Shown: positions 1-6,682, counted from the first letter of the stretch. The stretch is 6,810 bases of DNA from Deltaproteobacteria bacterium (GCA_019307645.1 JAFDJF010000266.1:1-6810); one strand, 5' to 3'. Program-made: numbers and translations. Notes: generated from the letters alone by a model not told the origin.

Positions 1-997
1 TTATTGGGTCATGAACCACAAGAAATATTATGGCAAAAATTGTCAGAAGCAGAAACATGCTTATTAATGTAGCATGAGACCCAAACATGGCCCTTAAAAA
101 CACTGTCAGTGAATCATTATAGTGCATGGTCGTCCCGAAAGTCACCAAGGACGAAAAAAACCCGGTTCCCGACTCAGCAAAGGGAAGATATGAAAGGACC
201 GGAAACAGTACCCAAAAGACTTTTTTCCAATTCCTGCTGTTTATTATAAAAGGCAACAAAATCAAGGCATAATACTTGCTCATGATTGCGCATCCCAGTG
301 TGAAAAATCCCCATCCATCCTTTTTCTGCATAAAACAATAAAGAGAAAGGCATATGAAAAATATCTGAACAGCATCCAGGTGCCCTTCTCCAGCGATAAA
401 AACAAGCACTAAAGGGTTTAACGCGTAAAATATTAGATTTGACGGCTTTATTTCCCGTGATCTGGCAATTAAAATTAAAACCGGGATCACAGCAAGATCA
501 AACAGGACAATAATGCTTTTAAAGAACAGTGGATTTTGGGAAATGGAGGCCAGGAGTCCAAAAAACAGGATAATCATCGGCGGGTAGCATGCAGTGGCAT
601 CCTTGTGGTTTATGTTGTTCCATATGCCGTTTACAATCGGTTCGAAAACAGGATCACTTGGGGCATGTAGATAGGGATTGAAACCCTGATTATAGACGTA
701 ACCTTCCCAAATATAGCGGTTGACGTCGTAACTTGCCGGAAATGTCACAAAGAAAAAGCGACACAGGACTGAGATGCAGAAGATGAAAATGAATTGCTTT
801 CTTAGGGGCCATTCATCTGGCAATCCCTTGTAGATTAAAAAAAGCAGCACAAAAGAAACTGAGTACAGAAATCCGAAAGGCAGCACACGCTTGCCTATCG
901 GGCCCAGCTGTGCCAGGGAAAAGATCACCAATAAAAAGAGGGCAAGGCTGACCCAGAAAAGACCTCGGGGGACTTTGTCTGGAAATGAAAATGGCAT
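1..997 (-). CDS. Polytopic GT-C / GT87-like (DUF2029-type) glycosyltransferase, 3' end cut by window edge
   Basis: Predicted integral-membrane glycosyltransferase that would use a polyprenyl-phosphate sugar, probably mannose-like, as donor on the outer face of the inner membrane. I translated 332 codons without a stop down to the window edge; the C-terminus is missing. The protein is strongly hydrophobic with many membrane spans. GT-C landmarks are visible: Asp91 in the first large loop within YDVNRYIWEG (residues 90-99), followed by GFNPYLHAPSDP (105-116), INHKDATACYPP (129-140), and LNPLVLVFIAGEGHLDA (193-209) with Glu204 and His206. MSKYYALILLPF (239-250) resembles the helix K-xx-P pattern of this group. 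The ATG at 997 is chosen because an extended Shine-Dalgarno (GAGGTGAT) sits upstream; an in-frame GTG at 1006 overlaps the previous gene's stop as GTGA and is an alternative. The gene follows the family 2 glycosyltransferase directly, so the two probably act in one glycan pathway. Family assignment is fairly secure; donor and acceptor are unknown. Confidence 0.85.
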   Translation of the reverse strand, partial: MPFSFPDKVPRGLFWVSLALFLLVIFSLAQLGPIGKRVLPFGFLYSVSFVLLFLIYKGLPDEWPLRKQFIFIFCISVLCRFFFVTFPASYDVNRYIWEGYVYNQGFNPYLHAPSDPVFEPIVNGIWNNINHKDATACYPPMIILFFGLLASISQNPLFFKSIIVLFDLAVIPVLILIARSREIKPSNLIFYALNPLVLVFIAGEGHLDAVQIFFICLSLYCFMQKKDGWGFFTLGCAIMSKYYALILLPFIINSRNWKKVFWVLFPVLSYLPFAESGTGFFSSLVTFGTTMHYNDSLTVFLRAMFGSHATLISMFLLLTIFAIIFLVVHDPI

Positions 998-1001
998 CCA
1001 T

Positions 1002-1009
1002 ATCACCTC
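1002..1009 (-). promoter_or_regulatory. Strong ribosome binding site of the GT87-like gene
   Basis: Minus-strand GAGGTGAT matches most of the anti-Shine-Dalgarno complement. It overlaps the TGA stop (1003-1005) of the preceding glycosyltransferase gene. The GAGG core lies 8 nt from the ATG at 997. This supports ATG 997 over the upstream GTG at 1006, and suggests translational coupling of the two genes. Confidence 0.6.
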
Positions 1010-2463
1010 TTCCTGTGGAGAAGAGAAAGCAATCCCACATAGATAAATCCGGTGGCGTAGAGAAACAAGAATGGTCGCAAGATATGCTGACCTGCCCCTG
1101 CATAGGCGATGATGCCGGTAAGGCACCAGACACCGATAAGAATCTCTAAAATAAAAAATGTAGTAATAGGAGGGCGATAGTGCTTTTTTGTTATACTTCC
1201 TCGTTTTGGCGTTCGGACAAAATCGCTCTTCTTTCCGAAAAGAGCTTCCAGAACTGCACGGCTGTTGCTGATGGCGAGACCACAGCCGAAAGATATCATT
1301 ACAGGCAAAAGCAACAGTTTTTTGGGCCAACCCTCGGTGGCATGTCTTTCCGCTACCCAGTAGAGTCTGGAAGGCCCGGTAGATGCAATAAGCAGAGCAA
1401 TGACAAAAGCGACAAAAGCGAACACAGGAAATTCAATCCGGGTTGTGACAAGAAGAATGGGTGCCATAATGGCGAGGTATGCCATTAAAGGGTGTATTAT
1501 ATAGTGTGTCATGTGGAATGTGGCCTGAATTTTACAAAAAAAACTGAAATCTGATCGCCAGACTGTTGGCAGTAATTTAATCGCCGTTTGGATTGAGCCT
1601 TTGGCCCATCTGAATTGCTGGGTTTTGAAGGCATTTATATTTTCAGGAACCTCAGCAGGAGCAATTAGATCTACAAGATAACGGCATCTCCAGCCTGACA
1701 GCTGCATGCGATAGGAAAGGTCCATGTCTTCTGTTATGGTATCGTCCTGCCAGTTTCCGGCCTCCTGGATCGCGGCCTTTTTAAGAATACCTGCCGTGCC
1801 ATTAAAATTCATCAGGAGCCCATTCCAGTTGCGAGCTGACTGTTCCACCATAAAATGTCCATTAATTCCGATGGATTGAAGCACGGTAATCAAACTTTTT
1901 TTCTCATTCAAATGGCCCCATCTGGCCTGTACCAACCCAAGGTTTTTATCTTGAACAAAATATGGAACGGCCTTTAGGAGAAAATCACGCGGCGGGACAA
2001 AATCGGCATCAAAGATTGCCATCAGATCCCCTTTTGCCCGTTCCATGCCAAACCTTAACGCCCCGGCCTTGAATCCCTTACGGTCAGGTCGCGTAATGTG
2101 TTCAATACAAATTCCCTTTTCTTTTAAAGATTGAACTTTTCCGGCAATAATTTTATGGGTCTCATCCGTAGAGTCATCAAGAACCTGAATCTCATGTCTG
2201 CCTTTTGGATAGTCAAATGCAGCGACAGCCTCAATTATCCTTTCTGCCACGTTCAATTCATTGTAAATGGGGATCTGAGTGGTTACAAAAGGCAGATCCT
2301 GCTCGCCATTCTTTGCGTAAAAATCTTTCAGAATCTTCCGGTCATCAATCTTCCGACTTTTAAGACGCCTTTTAAAAAGATAGACCATCACATGGCAGTT
2401 CAGACCGTAGAGCATGAGCAGGAGGCAGGCTGCCAAGTAGAGGAACAGAATCGTCTTTATCAT
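1003..2463 (-). CDS. Family 2 glycosyltransferase, CslA/cellulose-synthase-like, membrane bound
   Basis: A 486-residue membrane glycosyltransferase of the GT2 family (COG1215 type), the bacterial relatives of plant CslA/CslC. These are expected to polymerise or transfer beta-linked sugars from a nucleotide sugar on the cytoplasmic face. The N-terminus has one membrane segment (about 4-30). The GT-A domain follows, with TTQIPIYNE (61-69), the nucleotide-binding Asp pair in QVLDDSTDET (93-102), the metal-binding DAD in IFDADFVP (150-157), the catalytic-base region TITEDMDLS (242-250) and the QxxRW motif in TQQFRWAKG (281-289). Four or five membrane helices lie at about 313-345, 346-364, 385-402, 434-456 and 461-482, and SDFVRTPKRG (413-422) is typical of the group. 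All key residues are present and the length is normal for the family. There is no PilZ domain, so no sign of c-di-GMP control like that of BcsA. The ATG is 2 nt past the nitroreductase stop, indicating an operon. The product (mannan, glucan or other) cannot be read from sequence. Confidence 0.92.
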   Translation of the reverse strand: MIKTILFLYLAACLLLMLYGLNCHVMVYLFKRRLKSRKIDDRKILKDFYAKNGEQDLPFVTTQIPIYNELNVAERIIEAVAAFDYPKGRHEIQVLDDSTDETHKIIAGKVQSLKEKGICIEHITRPDRKGFKAGALRFGMERAKGDLMAIFDADFVPPRDFLLKAVPYFVQDKNLGLVQARWGHLNEKKSLITVLQSIGINGHFMVEQSARNWNGLLMNFNGTAGILKKAAIQEAGNWQDDTITEDMDLSYRMQLSGWRCRYLVDLIAPAEVPENINAFKTQQFRWAKGSIQTAIKLLPTVWRSDFSFFCKIQATFHMTHYIIHPLMAYLAIMAPILLVTTRIEFPVFAFVAFVIALLIASTGPSRLYWVAERHATEGWPKKLLLLPVMISFGCGLAISNSRAVLEALFGKKSDFVRTPKRGSITKKHYRPPITTFFILEILIGVWCLTGIIAYAGAGQHILRPFLFLYATGFIYVGLLSLLHRKR

Positions 2464-2465
2464 TT

Positions 2466-3098
2466 TCAGCCAAACCTCACGACGATCTCTTCAAAGGTTT
2501 TTCGCCATTTGGGAGGGTGCAATTCTTTTGTCTCATCAAAATACCCTACCGCTAAAAGCAAAGGAACCCAGTAATTATCGGGAACATTGAACTCCTTTCG
2601 TACGCCGTCATGATCAAAACCGTCCATGGGATGCGTATCCAGTCCCAAACTCTTTGCCGCAAACATCAAGGCCATGGCAAAAAAACCCGTATTTTTGCAT
2701 GCAAAGGCCTGTTGTTTTTCCGCCGTGTCGCCGTAGAGTCCCATACAGGCGCCTGTAAACCAATCATATTGGCCTTCGGACATGCTGCCGGAATTGACCA
2801 TCTCTTTGAAATTCTTCTCAACAAAATGATGCCCCTTTTTCCACCCATCTCGGTCCGCAAGGACAATAAACACCACAGGGGCTTCGCTGACTTTGGGCTG
2901 GTCCCAGGCGAGTTTTCTAAGGCGCATTTTTTCTTCAGGATCTGTGAGTATCATAAGGCTCCATGGCTGGAGATTAAAACTGGACGGTACTCTTGCAGCC
3001 GTCTCAACGATTTCCTTCACCAGTTCATCCGGGACCGGTCTTTCGGGGTCAAAAAAATTGACCGCGCGTCTCTTGTTTATAACATCTTTGAAATCCAT
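2466..3098 (-). CDS. Nitroreductase-family FMN oxidoreductase
   Basis: A 210-residue cytoplasmic flavoprotein of the nitroreductase superfamily, which binds FMN and uses NAD(P)H to reduce nitro compounds, quinones or similar acceptors. The N-terminus has the FMN-phosphate basic motif KRRAVNFFDPERPV (9-22), close to the usual RRSxRxF. It is followed by ARVPSSFNLQPW (35-46), the flavin-contacting Ser/Asn/Gln-Pro-Trp stretch, then APVVFIVLAD (73-82), and the C-terminal GLDTHPMDGFD (152-162) that usually sits over the flavin. Length is standard for the family. A longer reading begins at 3206, but ATG 3098 is preferred: it has a strong AAAGGAG site at ideal distance, the family N-terminus begins at MDFKDVI, and the longer version would overlap glk. 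It lies 52 nt after glk and 2 nt before the GT2 gene. The natural substrate is unknown; a housekeeping redox role is as likely as a link to the glycan genes. Confidence 0.92.
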   Translation of the reverse strand: MDFKDVINKRRAVNFFDPERPVPDELVKEIVETAARVPSSFNLQPWSLMILTDPEEKMRLRKLAWDQPKVSEAPVVFIVLADRDGWKKGHHFVEKNFKEMVNSGSMSEGQYDWFTGACMGLYGDTAEKQQAFACKNTGFFAMALMFAAKSLGLDTHPMDGFDHDGVRKEFNVPDNYWVPLLLAVGYFDETKELHPPKWRKTFEEIVVRFG

Positions 3099-3103
3099 GA
3101 TAT

Positions 3104-3110
3104 CTCCTTT
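3104..3110 (-). promoter_or_regulatory. Ribosome binding site fixing the nitroreductase start
   Basis: Minus-strand AAAGGAG lies 5 nt upstream of the ATG at 3098. It is a near-ideal Shine-Dalgarno and argues against the longer in-frame start at 3206, which lies inside glk. Confidence 0.75.
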
Positions 3111-3150
3111 CATATTAAAAGGTTTTTTTGGCTGTAAGGGTTCCCCAGAG

Positions 3151-4155
3151 CTAACGCAACATCTTAAAGGCATGCGTCGCAGCGCCCATAAGGGCTGATC
3201 TGTCATTGAGGATCACCTTAACGGGGATTTTCTCCAGCATATCTCTGAACCGTCCTTTGGCTTTAAACGCTTTCATAAAAAGGCCTTTTTTCAATATGGG
3301 CAAAATTTTGGGTGGTATCCCTCCCCCTAAATACACCCCTTTTGTTGTCATTCCAGTCAATGCGAGATTGCCTGAAACAGCGCCAAGAATGGATACAAAC
3401 ATTTTCAGTGCTTCCACACACAGGGTGTCCCTATCATCCAGAGCCACCTCAGTGATTACCCTGGCAGGATCATCTTCTTTGATTTTTTGCGCAAGCCAGG
3501 AAGGTTCCCTGTATCTCCCTGAATCCTTTAACCATGAATAGATATTGAATAGCCCGGGACCTGAAAGGACTCTTTCTACGCTCACATGCCCAAACCGCTT
3601 GTGAAGATATTTCCATAACTCAACCTCAAGGTCGCTATTTGGGGCAAAATCAGCATGCCCTCCCTCCGAAGAGAGGGGGGCATAACCCTCATTTTGAAAA
3701 ATAAGCAACGCCTCACCCAATCCTGTTCCCGGCGCAATTAGCGCGATGTTCCCCTTTTTTCGGGTTCTAGCACTGTTTAAAGGAACGAACTCCTTGTTGT
3801 TCAATATGGGAATCGCAACAGCAGTAGCTGCCAGGTCGTTTATCAGGCTTACACACGGCCATCCAAAACGTTTTGTAATTCGGTCCTCGGAAACATCCCA
3901 GGGAAGATTCGTGGTTTTGCATCGGCCGTCAAGAACGGGTCCTGCGATTCCAAAACCGGCACAGGCAACGGTGATCGGGGTTTTTTTTAGAAACTGCTGA
4001 ATGATCTCTTCCAGATTTGCCGCTTCTCTGCTGGAATAAATCTCAAACTGTTTCAGAATCGGGCGGCTTTTTCCCTTCTGAAAGAGCCCCATATTCGTTT
4101 TAGTGCCCCCGATATCACCCGCCAGCACAAAGGTCTTGCTTTTATGTTTTCCCAT
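3151..4155 (-). CDS. glk: Glucokinase, bacterial Glk (PF02685) type
   Basis: A 334-residue cytoplasmic enzyme that phosphorylates glucose with ATP to glucose 6-phosphate, of the E. coli Glk type rather than a ROK repressor-like kinase. Visible in order: phosphate-1 motif LAGDIGGTKTN (11-21), ACAGFGIAGPV (64-74), TNLPWDVS (82-89) in the sugar-contact region, SLINDLAATA (103-112) with the catalytic Asp107, APGTGLGEA (141-149) as phosphate-2 motif, the sugar-binding SEGGHADFAPNS (163-174) with Glu164 and His167, RVLSGPGLFNIY (195-206), and the adenosine motif GVYLGGGIPPKILP (273-286). There is no N-terminal helix-turn-helix and no CXCGXXGC zinc motif, which separates it from ROK proteins. Length is normal. 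Its start lies inside the last codons of pgl (14-nt overlap), so the two are translated as a pair. Together they feed glucose 6-phosphate and the oxidative pentose phosphate or Entner-Doudoroff branch. No strong Shine-Dalgarno precedes the ATG, consistent with coupling to pgl. Confidence 0.94.
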   Translation of the reverse strand: MGKHKSKTFVLAGDIGGTKTNMGLFQKGKSRPILKQFEIYSSREAANLEEIIQQFLKKTPITVACAGFGIAGPVLDGRCKTTNLPWDVSEDRITKRFGWPCVSLINDLAATAVAIPILNNKEFVPLNSARTRKKGNIALIAPGTGLGEALLIFQNEGYAPLSSEGGHADFAPNSDLEVELWKYLHKRFGHVSVERVLSGPGLFNIYSWLKDSGRYREPSWLAQKIKEDDPARVITEVALDDRDTLCVEALKMFVSILGAVSGNLALTGMTTKGVYLGGGIPPKILPILKKGLFMKAFKAKGRFRDMLEKIPVKVILNDRSALMGAATHAFKMLR

Positions 4156-4903
4156 AGGTCACGCTTTTTGAAAGTAATGAGGACGCTTCCCGATCAATGA
4201 GCCATATTTGCTTTCCGCTTACGGGCCGAACTCTCTTTGCAGGCAGCCGCACCTGACTGTTTTCGAGAACGGTCTTAAGTGCCTCGGCCTTCTGCTTTCC
4301 CGAAATCAAAAACACAACATATCTTGCATTGTTTAATACAGGCAAGGTCATGGTCAGGCGATAAACATCCGGGTTTCCGCCCTTGACTGAAACCACAAAT
4401 CTTTCTTTCTCTTCCAATGCACTTTGATCGGGGAAAAGGGATGCCGTGTGCCCGTCGCTTCCCATACCAAGAAATATCAAGTCAAAGCGGGGAAATTCTC
4501 CTGGTTCCAGTTTAAAAAAATCAGACAGCGTTTGCTGATACGCGTCAGCTCCTTTTTCAGGAGTAAATTCTGTTGACATGGGGTACACATGTGATTCAGG
4601 AATTGGAACTTTGTCAACAAGGTCTTCCTTTGCTGCCCTAAAATTACTATGGGGGTGGTTTTCAGGAACACAGCGCTCGTCCGCCCAAAAAATATGTGTT
4701 TTCTCCCATGGGATTTCAGAAATAAAAGGCTTTTCTGCAAGCAGGTTATGCATTAATCCAGGGGTTGATCCACCGGAAAGCACAACGGCAAAACGTCCTT
4801 TTTTAAATGCGCAATCTACTGCCGCCGCAGCAAATATTCGTGCGGCCTCCTGAGCCAGATCCTCTGGATTCTCTTTAACAACTAATTGAAGATCACCTTC
4901 CAT
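4142..4903 (-). CDS. pgl: 6-phosphogluconolactonase, DevB/Pgl type
   Basis: A 253-residue cytoplasmic enzyme that hydrolyses 6-phosphogluconolactone to 6-phosphogluconate, the second step of the oxidative pentose phosphate pathway. It belongs to the glucosamine-6-phosphate isomerase/6PGL superfamily. Evidence: phosphate-binding VVLSGGSTPGLM (40-51), HIFWADERCVPENHPHSN (70-87), the signature FDLIFLGMGSDGHTASLFP (140-158) with the Asp-Gly-His catalytic segment, and a C-terminal VSGKQIWLID (228-237). DGHTASLFP is typical of lactonases rather than NagB deaminases. Length matches the family. ATG 4903 is the only reasonable start, but its Shine-Dalgarno is weak (AAGTAG-like), and a large palindrome ends only 11 nt upstream. 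Its last codons overlap glk. The usual partner zwf is not in the window. Confidence 0.94.
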   Translation of the reverse strand: MEGDLQLVVKENPEDLAQEAARIFAAAAVDCAFKKGRFAVVLSGGSTPGLMHNLLAEKPFISEIPWEKTHIFWADERCVPENHPHSNFRAAKEDLVDKVPIPESHVYPMSTEFTPEKGADAYQQTLSDFFKLEPGEFPRFDLIFLGMGSDGHTASLFPDQSALEEKERFVVSVKGGNPDVYRLTMTLPVLNNARYVVFLISGKQKAEALKTVLENSQVRLPAKRVRPVSGKQIWLIDREASSLLSKSVTYGKT

Positions 4904-4914
4904 GGTAACTACTT

Positions 4915-4980
4915 AGTGCCCGAACGAAAACTGTGTCTTCCTTGATCTTGACGAAAAATCCTAGTTTTCGTTCAGACACT
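4915..4980. repeat. Imperfect palindrome with 18-nt arms, 30-nt spacer (possible dispersed repeat element)
   Basis: The arms are 4915-4932 and 4963-4980. They are complementary over 18 positions with two mismatches (4919/4976 and 4921/4974). In an RNA made from the minus strand both mismatches become G-U pairs, so the transcript could form an uninterrupted 18-bp stem, extendable by one A-U pair (4914/4981). The spacer contains a second, nested inverted repeat, ACGAAAA (4951-4957) and TTTTCGT (4966-4972), sharing the CGAAAA core of the arms. The two folds exclude each other. The stem is AT-rich and has no U tract after it, so it is not a classical terminator. It fills most of the gap between the TVP38 gene and pgl, and its last base is 11 nt from the pgl ATG. 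Confidence 0.8.
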
Positions 4981-4988
4981 ACTCAGGT

Positions 4989-5012
4989 TGTTAGGTTCAG
5001 GAAAATCTAACA
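4989..5012 (-). repeat. Short inverted repeat just after the TVP38 gene
   Basis: TGTTAG at 4989-4994 and CTAACA at 5007-5012 are exact reverse complements with a 12-nt spacer, beginning one base past the TVP38 stop codon. The stem is only 6 bp and no T-run follows on the minus strand, so a terminator role is doubtful. It may be chance. Confidence 0.25.
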
Positions 5013-5013
5013 T

Positions 5014-5715
5014 TCAGTTTTTTTCGGTCTTCAGCTTTTTGACGATTTTCGGTATAAAAAATGAAAAGATGAATAGGGCAACTGAGAAATAAACCTTGAA
5101 AGAGAGCAATTGATCCCAATTGCCGGCCGTCCAGATGCCTTTGATCGTCCCGAAAAAAAATGTAAAGACAAAGGTGCCAACCATAATACCGAGCCCTGTT
5201 CCGAGAAGGTAATCCGAAAATTTAACCTTTGTCAGTCCCATGCCGAAATTCATGGGTGTAAAAGGAAAGTATACAAGCCGCAGATACAAGACAGCTGCAA
5301 ATCCGTTACGCCGTATTGCGTCATCATATTTTTTCAGTTTACCCCCAATAACCGAGGCAGCAAAATCCCTGCCCAGACTTCGTCCGATGAAAAAAGCGGC
5401 GCTTGCACCTATCATAGCCCCTACCCACGCATACAGGAAACCCCAGTAAGGGCCGAATATGACTCCCCCTAACCCGGTGAACATGGTTCCGGGCAGAAAG
5501 AAACAAACTCCAAGAGCATAAAAAAAAATATACATTATTGGTGCCCAGAAGCCCGCAGATTTTAAAAGACGCTCAAGGGTTTCCGGTGTTATATGATTTC
5601 TTATGGGCGTAAACTGAAACACGTAAACTGCGGAGAAAACGAATGCGGCAAAAATGATAAATTTCACCCATGAATGCTTAGGCTTGTTTGAGGGGTGTCC
5701 AATAGACTCATTCAT
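5014..5715 (-). CDS. TVP38/TMEM64 family (DedA superfamily, VTT domain) membrane protein
   Basis: A 233-residue inner-membrane protein of the TVP38/TMEM64 family (older label: SNARE-associated). Relatives in the DedA superfamily are linked to lipid scrambling or transport and membrane homeostasis; the bacterial TVP38 role is not settled. Visible: one N-terminal membrane span (17-34) after a short polar leader, then the VTT core with FFLPGTMFTGLGGVIFG (72-88), the Gly-rich GAMIGASAAFFIGRSLGRD (99-117), and the re-entrant-loop signature LRLVYFPFTPMNFGMGLTKV (145-164). A membrane span at about 171-190 and a last span at about 207-222 precede a Lys-rich end. Length is typical. ATG 5715 has an AAGG site about 9 nt upstream. 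It begins 43 nt after the arsS stop, so the two are probably co-transcribed; that hints at a link to arsenic or arsenolipid metabolism, but this is inference from position only. Confidence 0.9.
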   Translation of the reverse strand: MNESIGHPSNKPKHSWVKFIIFAAFVFSAVYVFQFTPIRNHITPETLERLLKSAGFWAPIMYIFFYALGVCFFLPGTMFTGLGGVIFGPYWGFLYAWVGAMIGASAAFFIGRSLGRDFAASVIGGKLKKYDDAIRRNGFAAVLYLRLVYFPFTPMNFGMGLTKVKFSDYLLGTGLGIMVGTFVFTFFFGTIKGIWTAGNWDQLLSFKVYFSVALFIFSFFIPKIVKKLKTEKN

Positions 5716-5737
5716 TTATGCGTACCTTTTCACCCAG

Positions 5738-5782
5738 GAGGCTGTCCGAAATCTGAACTCAGACCTTTATGGCGCCACCTCA
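5738..5782 (-). promoter_or_regulatory. Probable selenocysteine UGA codon with candidate bacterial SECIS hairpin (arsS)
   Basis: The TGA at 5780-5782 follows CFTCTAGTGFT and is followed in frame by GGAIKV and a second TGA (5759-5761). In the ArsS family this site is Cys, or selenocysteine in the many members known as selenoproteins. Directly after it the minus-strand RNA can fold: a basal stem G5781-G5778 with C5738-C5741; a middle part G5773-C5771 with G5747, G5746 and C5744 (A5745 bulged); and an apical stem A5766-G5760 with C5755-T5749 closing on the loop AGTT (5756-5759). The apex lies about 20 nt from UGA, within the range used by bacterial SECIS elements. The Sec reading is well supported by family alignment; the exact fold is tentative. 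Confidence 0.65.
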
Positions 5783-6656
5783 AGTAAATCCTGTGCCTGC
5801 AGTACAGGTGAAACAGTGGTCGCTTGCAGATATAGGGATCCCTTCCTCAGGTGGGCCTGACATTTCAGAGACATGGATCTTCGAACCTCCAAGGGGGAGC
5901 CCCCTTGCCAGATTAAAATCGCAATCATAAAGAAAGCCATCCCACGAGACAGACACCAGCTTTCGGCACATGAGCCCTTCTATTGCACAAGGGTTAAAAG
6001 CGGAGACAAGTTTTTTCATGTACCCGTCAAAGTTTCCAGTTTCTTCAAGCCACCGGCGAAACCGTCCAACAGGAACATTGGCAAAATTAAAAAGGCTGTT
6101 AAAAGCGATACCCCATTTTTGCTGGAGCAATTTCCGAAACCTCCTTTCTGTTTCAACCTGCGGTGGAGGCAGAAAAGCACCCACCGGATTGGAAACCAGG
6201 TTAAGTTCGAGTCCTGAGCCCTCATGACCATATCCAACGTCGTTCAAATTTTTGAGGGTATCAATGATTTTTTTGAAACTCCCTTCCCCGCGTTGTGAGT
6301 CAACCTGTGTTTGATTCAAGGAAGGAAAAGAGGCAACAATGCAAATAGAATGCTCTTCTAAAAATTGCACAGGATTTTTATTGATATTCATTGCCGAAAG
6401 ATTTGAACGAAGTATAATCTTCGCAGAAAGAGGAACAAGGTCTTCCATGAGTTTGACCAAATTTGGGTTCAATTCCGGAGCTCCGCCTGTAATATCTATT
6501 GTTTTAAACTGGTCTATCAGGACCTGCGTTTAAATGACAATGCCGGCATGCTTGATTACAGAGCAGTCCCATATTAACTTGAAGTGTTTCAATCCGGCCC
6601 CGAGTCAGTTGAAGCCCGTGTCCGGCAAGTGTTTGTTTAAAAGATTCTGTTGGCAT
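5759..6656 (-). pseudogene. arsS: arsS, arsenosugar-biosynthesis radical SAM selenoprotein, disrupted by internal deletion and frameshift
   Basis: ArsS is a radical SAM enzyme (TIGR04167 group, C-terminal DUF3641/PF12345 domain) acting after ArsM methylation in arsenosugar synthesis. The N-terminal piece starts at ATG 6656 (AGGA 10 nt upstream) and reads 50 codons to a TAA at 6504-6506; it has the [4Fe-4S] motif CNQACRHCHLNAGPDR (residues 33-48). The rest lies in another frame, open from 6529, and resumes at DQFKTIDITGGAPELNP, the next conserved block. It continues through RSNLSA, SQRGEG, LNLVSNPVGAFLPP, LMCRKLVSVSWDGFLYDCDFN and DHCFTCTAGTGFT to TGA 5780. Family members have about 22 residues between AGPxR and the TIDITGG block; nearly all are missing here and the frame is off by one, so the Cys cluster is uncoupled from the SAM-binding part. 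Reading TGA 5780 as selenocysteine extends the protein by seven residues to TGA 5759. Flanking motifs are intact, so this is a recent lesion or an assembly/read error. Identity is firm; the pseudogene status depends on the lesion being real. Confidence 0.85.
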
Positions 6657-6682
6657 GTGGCAGATATCCTAAAATGACCCAA

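Noticed and set aside
813..1133. 106-codon minus-strand frame across the GT2/GT87 junction
   Set aside because: It overlaps two genes with strong family matches, has no recognisable motif, and its composition is that of a shifted reading of the GT87-like gene.
2131..3137. Plus-strand open frames of 147 and 175 codons opposite the GT2 and nitroreductase genes
   Set aside because: They are antisense to well-supported genes, lack good ribosome sites and show no domain-like sequence.
3099..3206. Longer N-terminus for the nitroreductase starting at 3206
   Set aside because: The extra 36 residues overlap glk, resemble no nitroreductase, and the ideal ribosome site is at the internal ATG 3098.
6504..6509. 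GTT TAA as a possible +1 frameshift site joining the two arsS frames
   Set aside because: A +1 slip would give the right frame (KTIDITGG), but the first helix of the radical SAM fold would still be absent; deletion or assembly error is simpler.
6528..6534. T TTA AAC, a classical -1 slippery heptamer in frame inside the N-terminal arsS piece
   Set aside because: A -1 shift here leads into a frame that stops at once (TGA at 6517-6519). The productive frame needs +1, and about 20 residues would still be missing, so programmed frameshifting does not rescue the protein.
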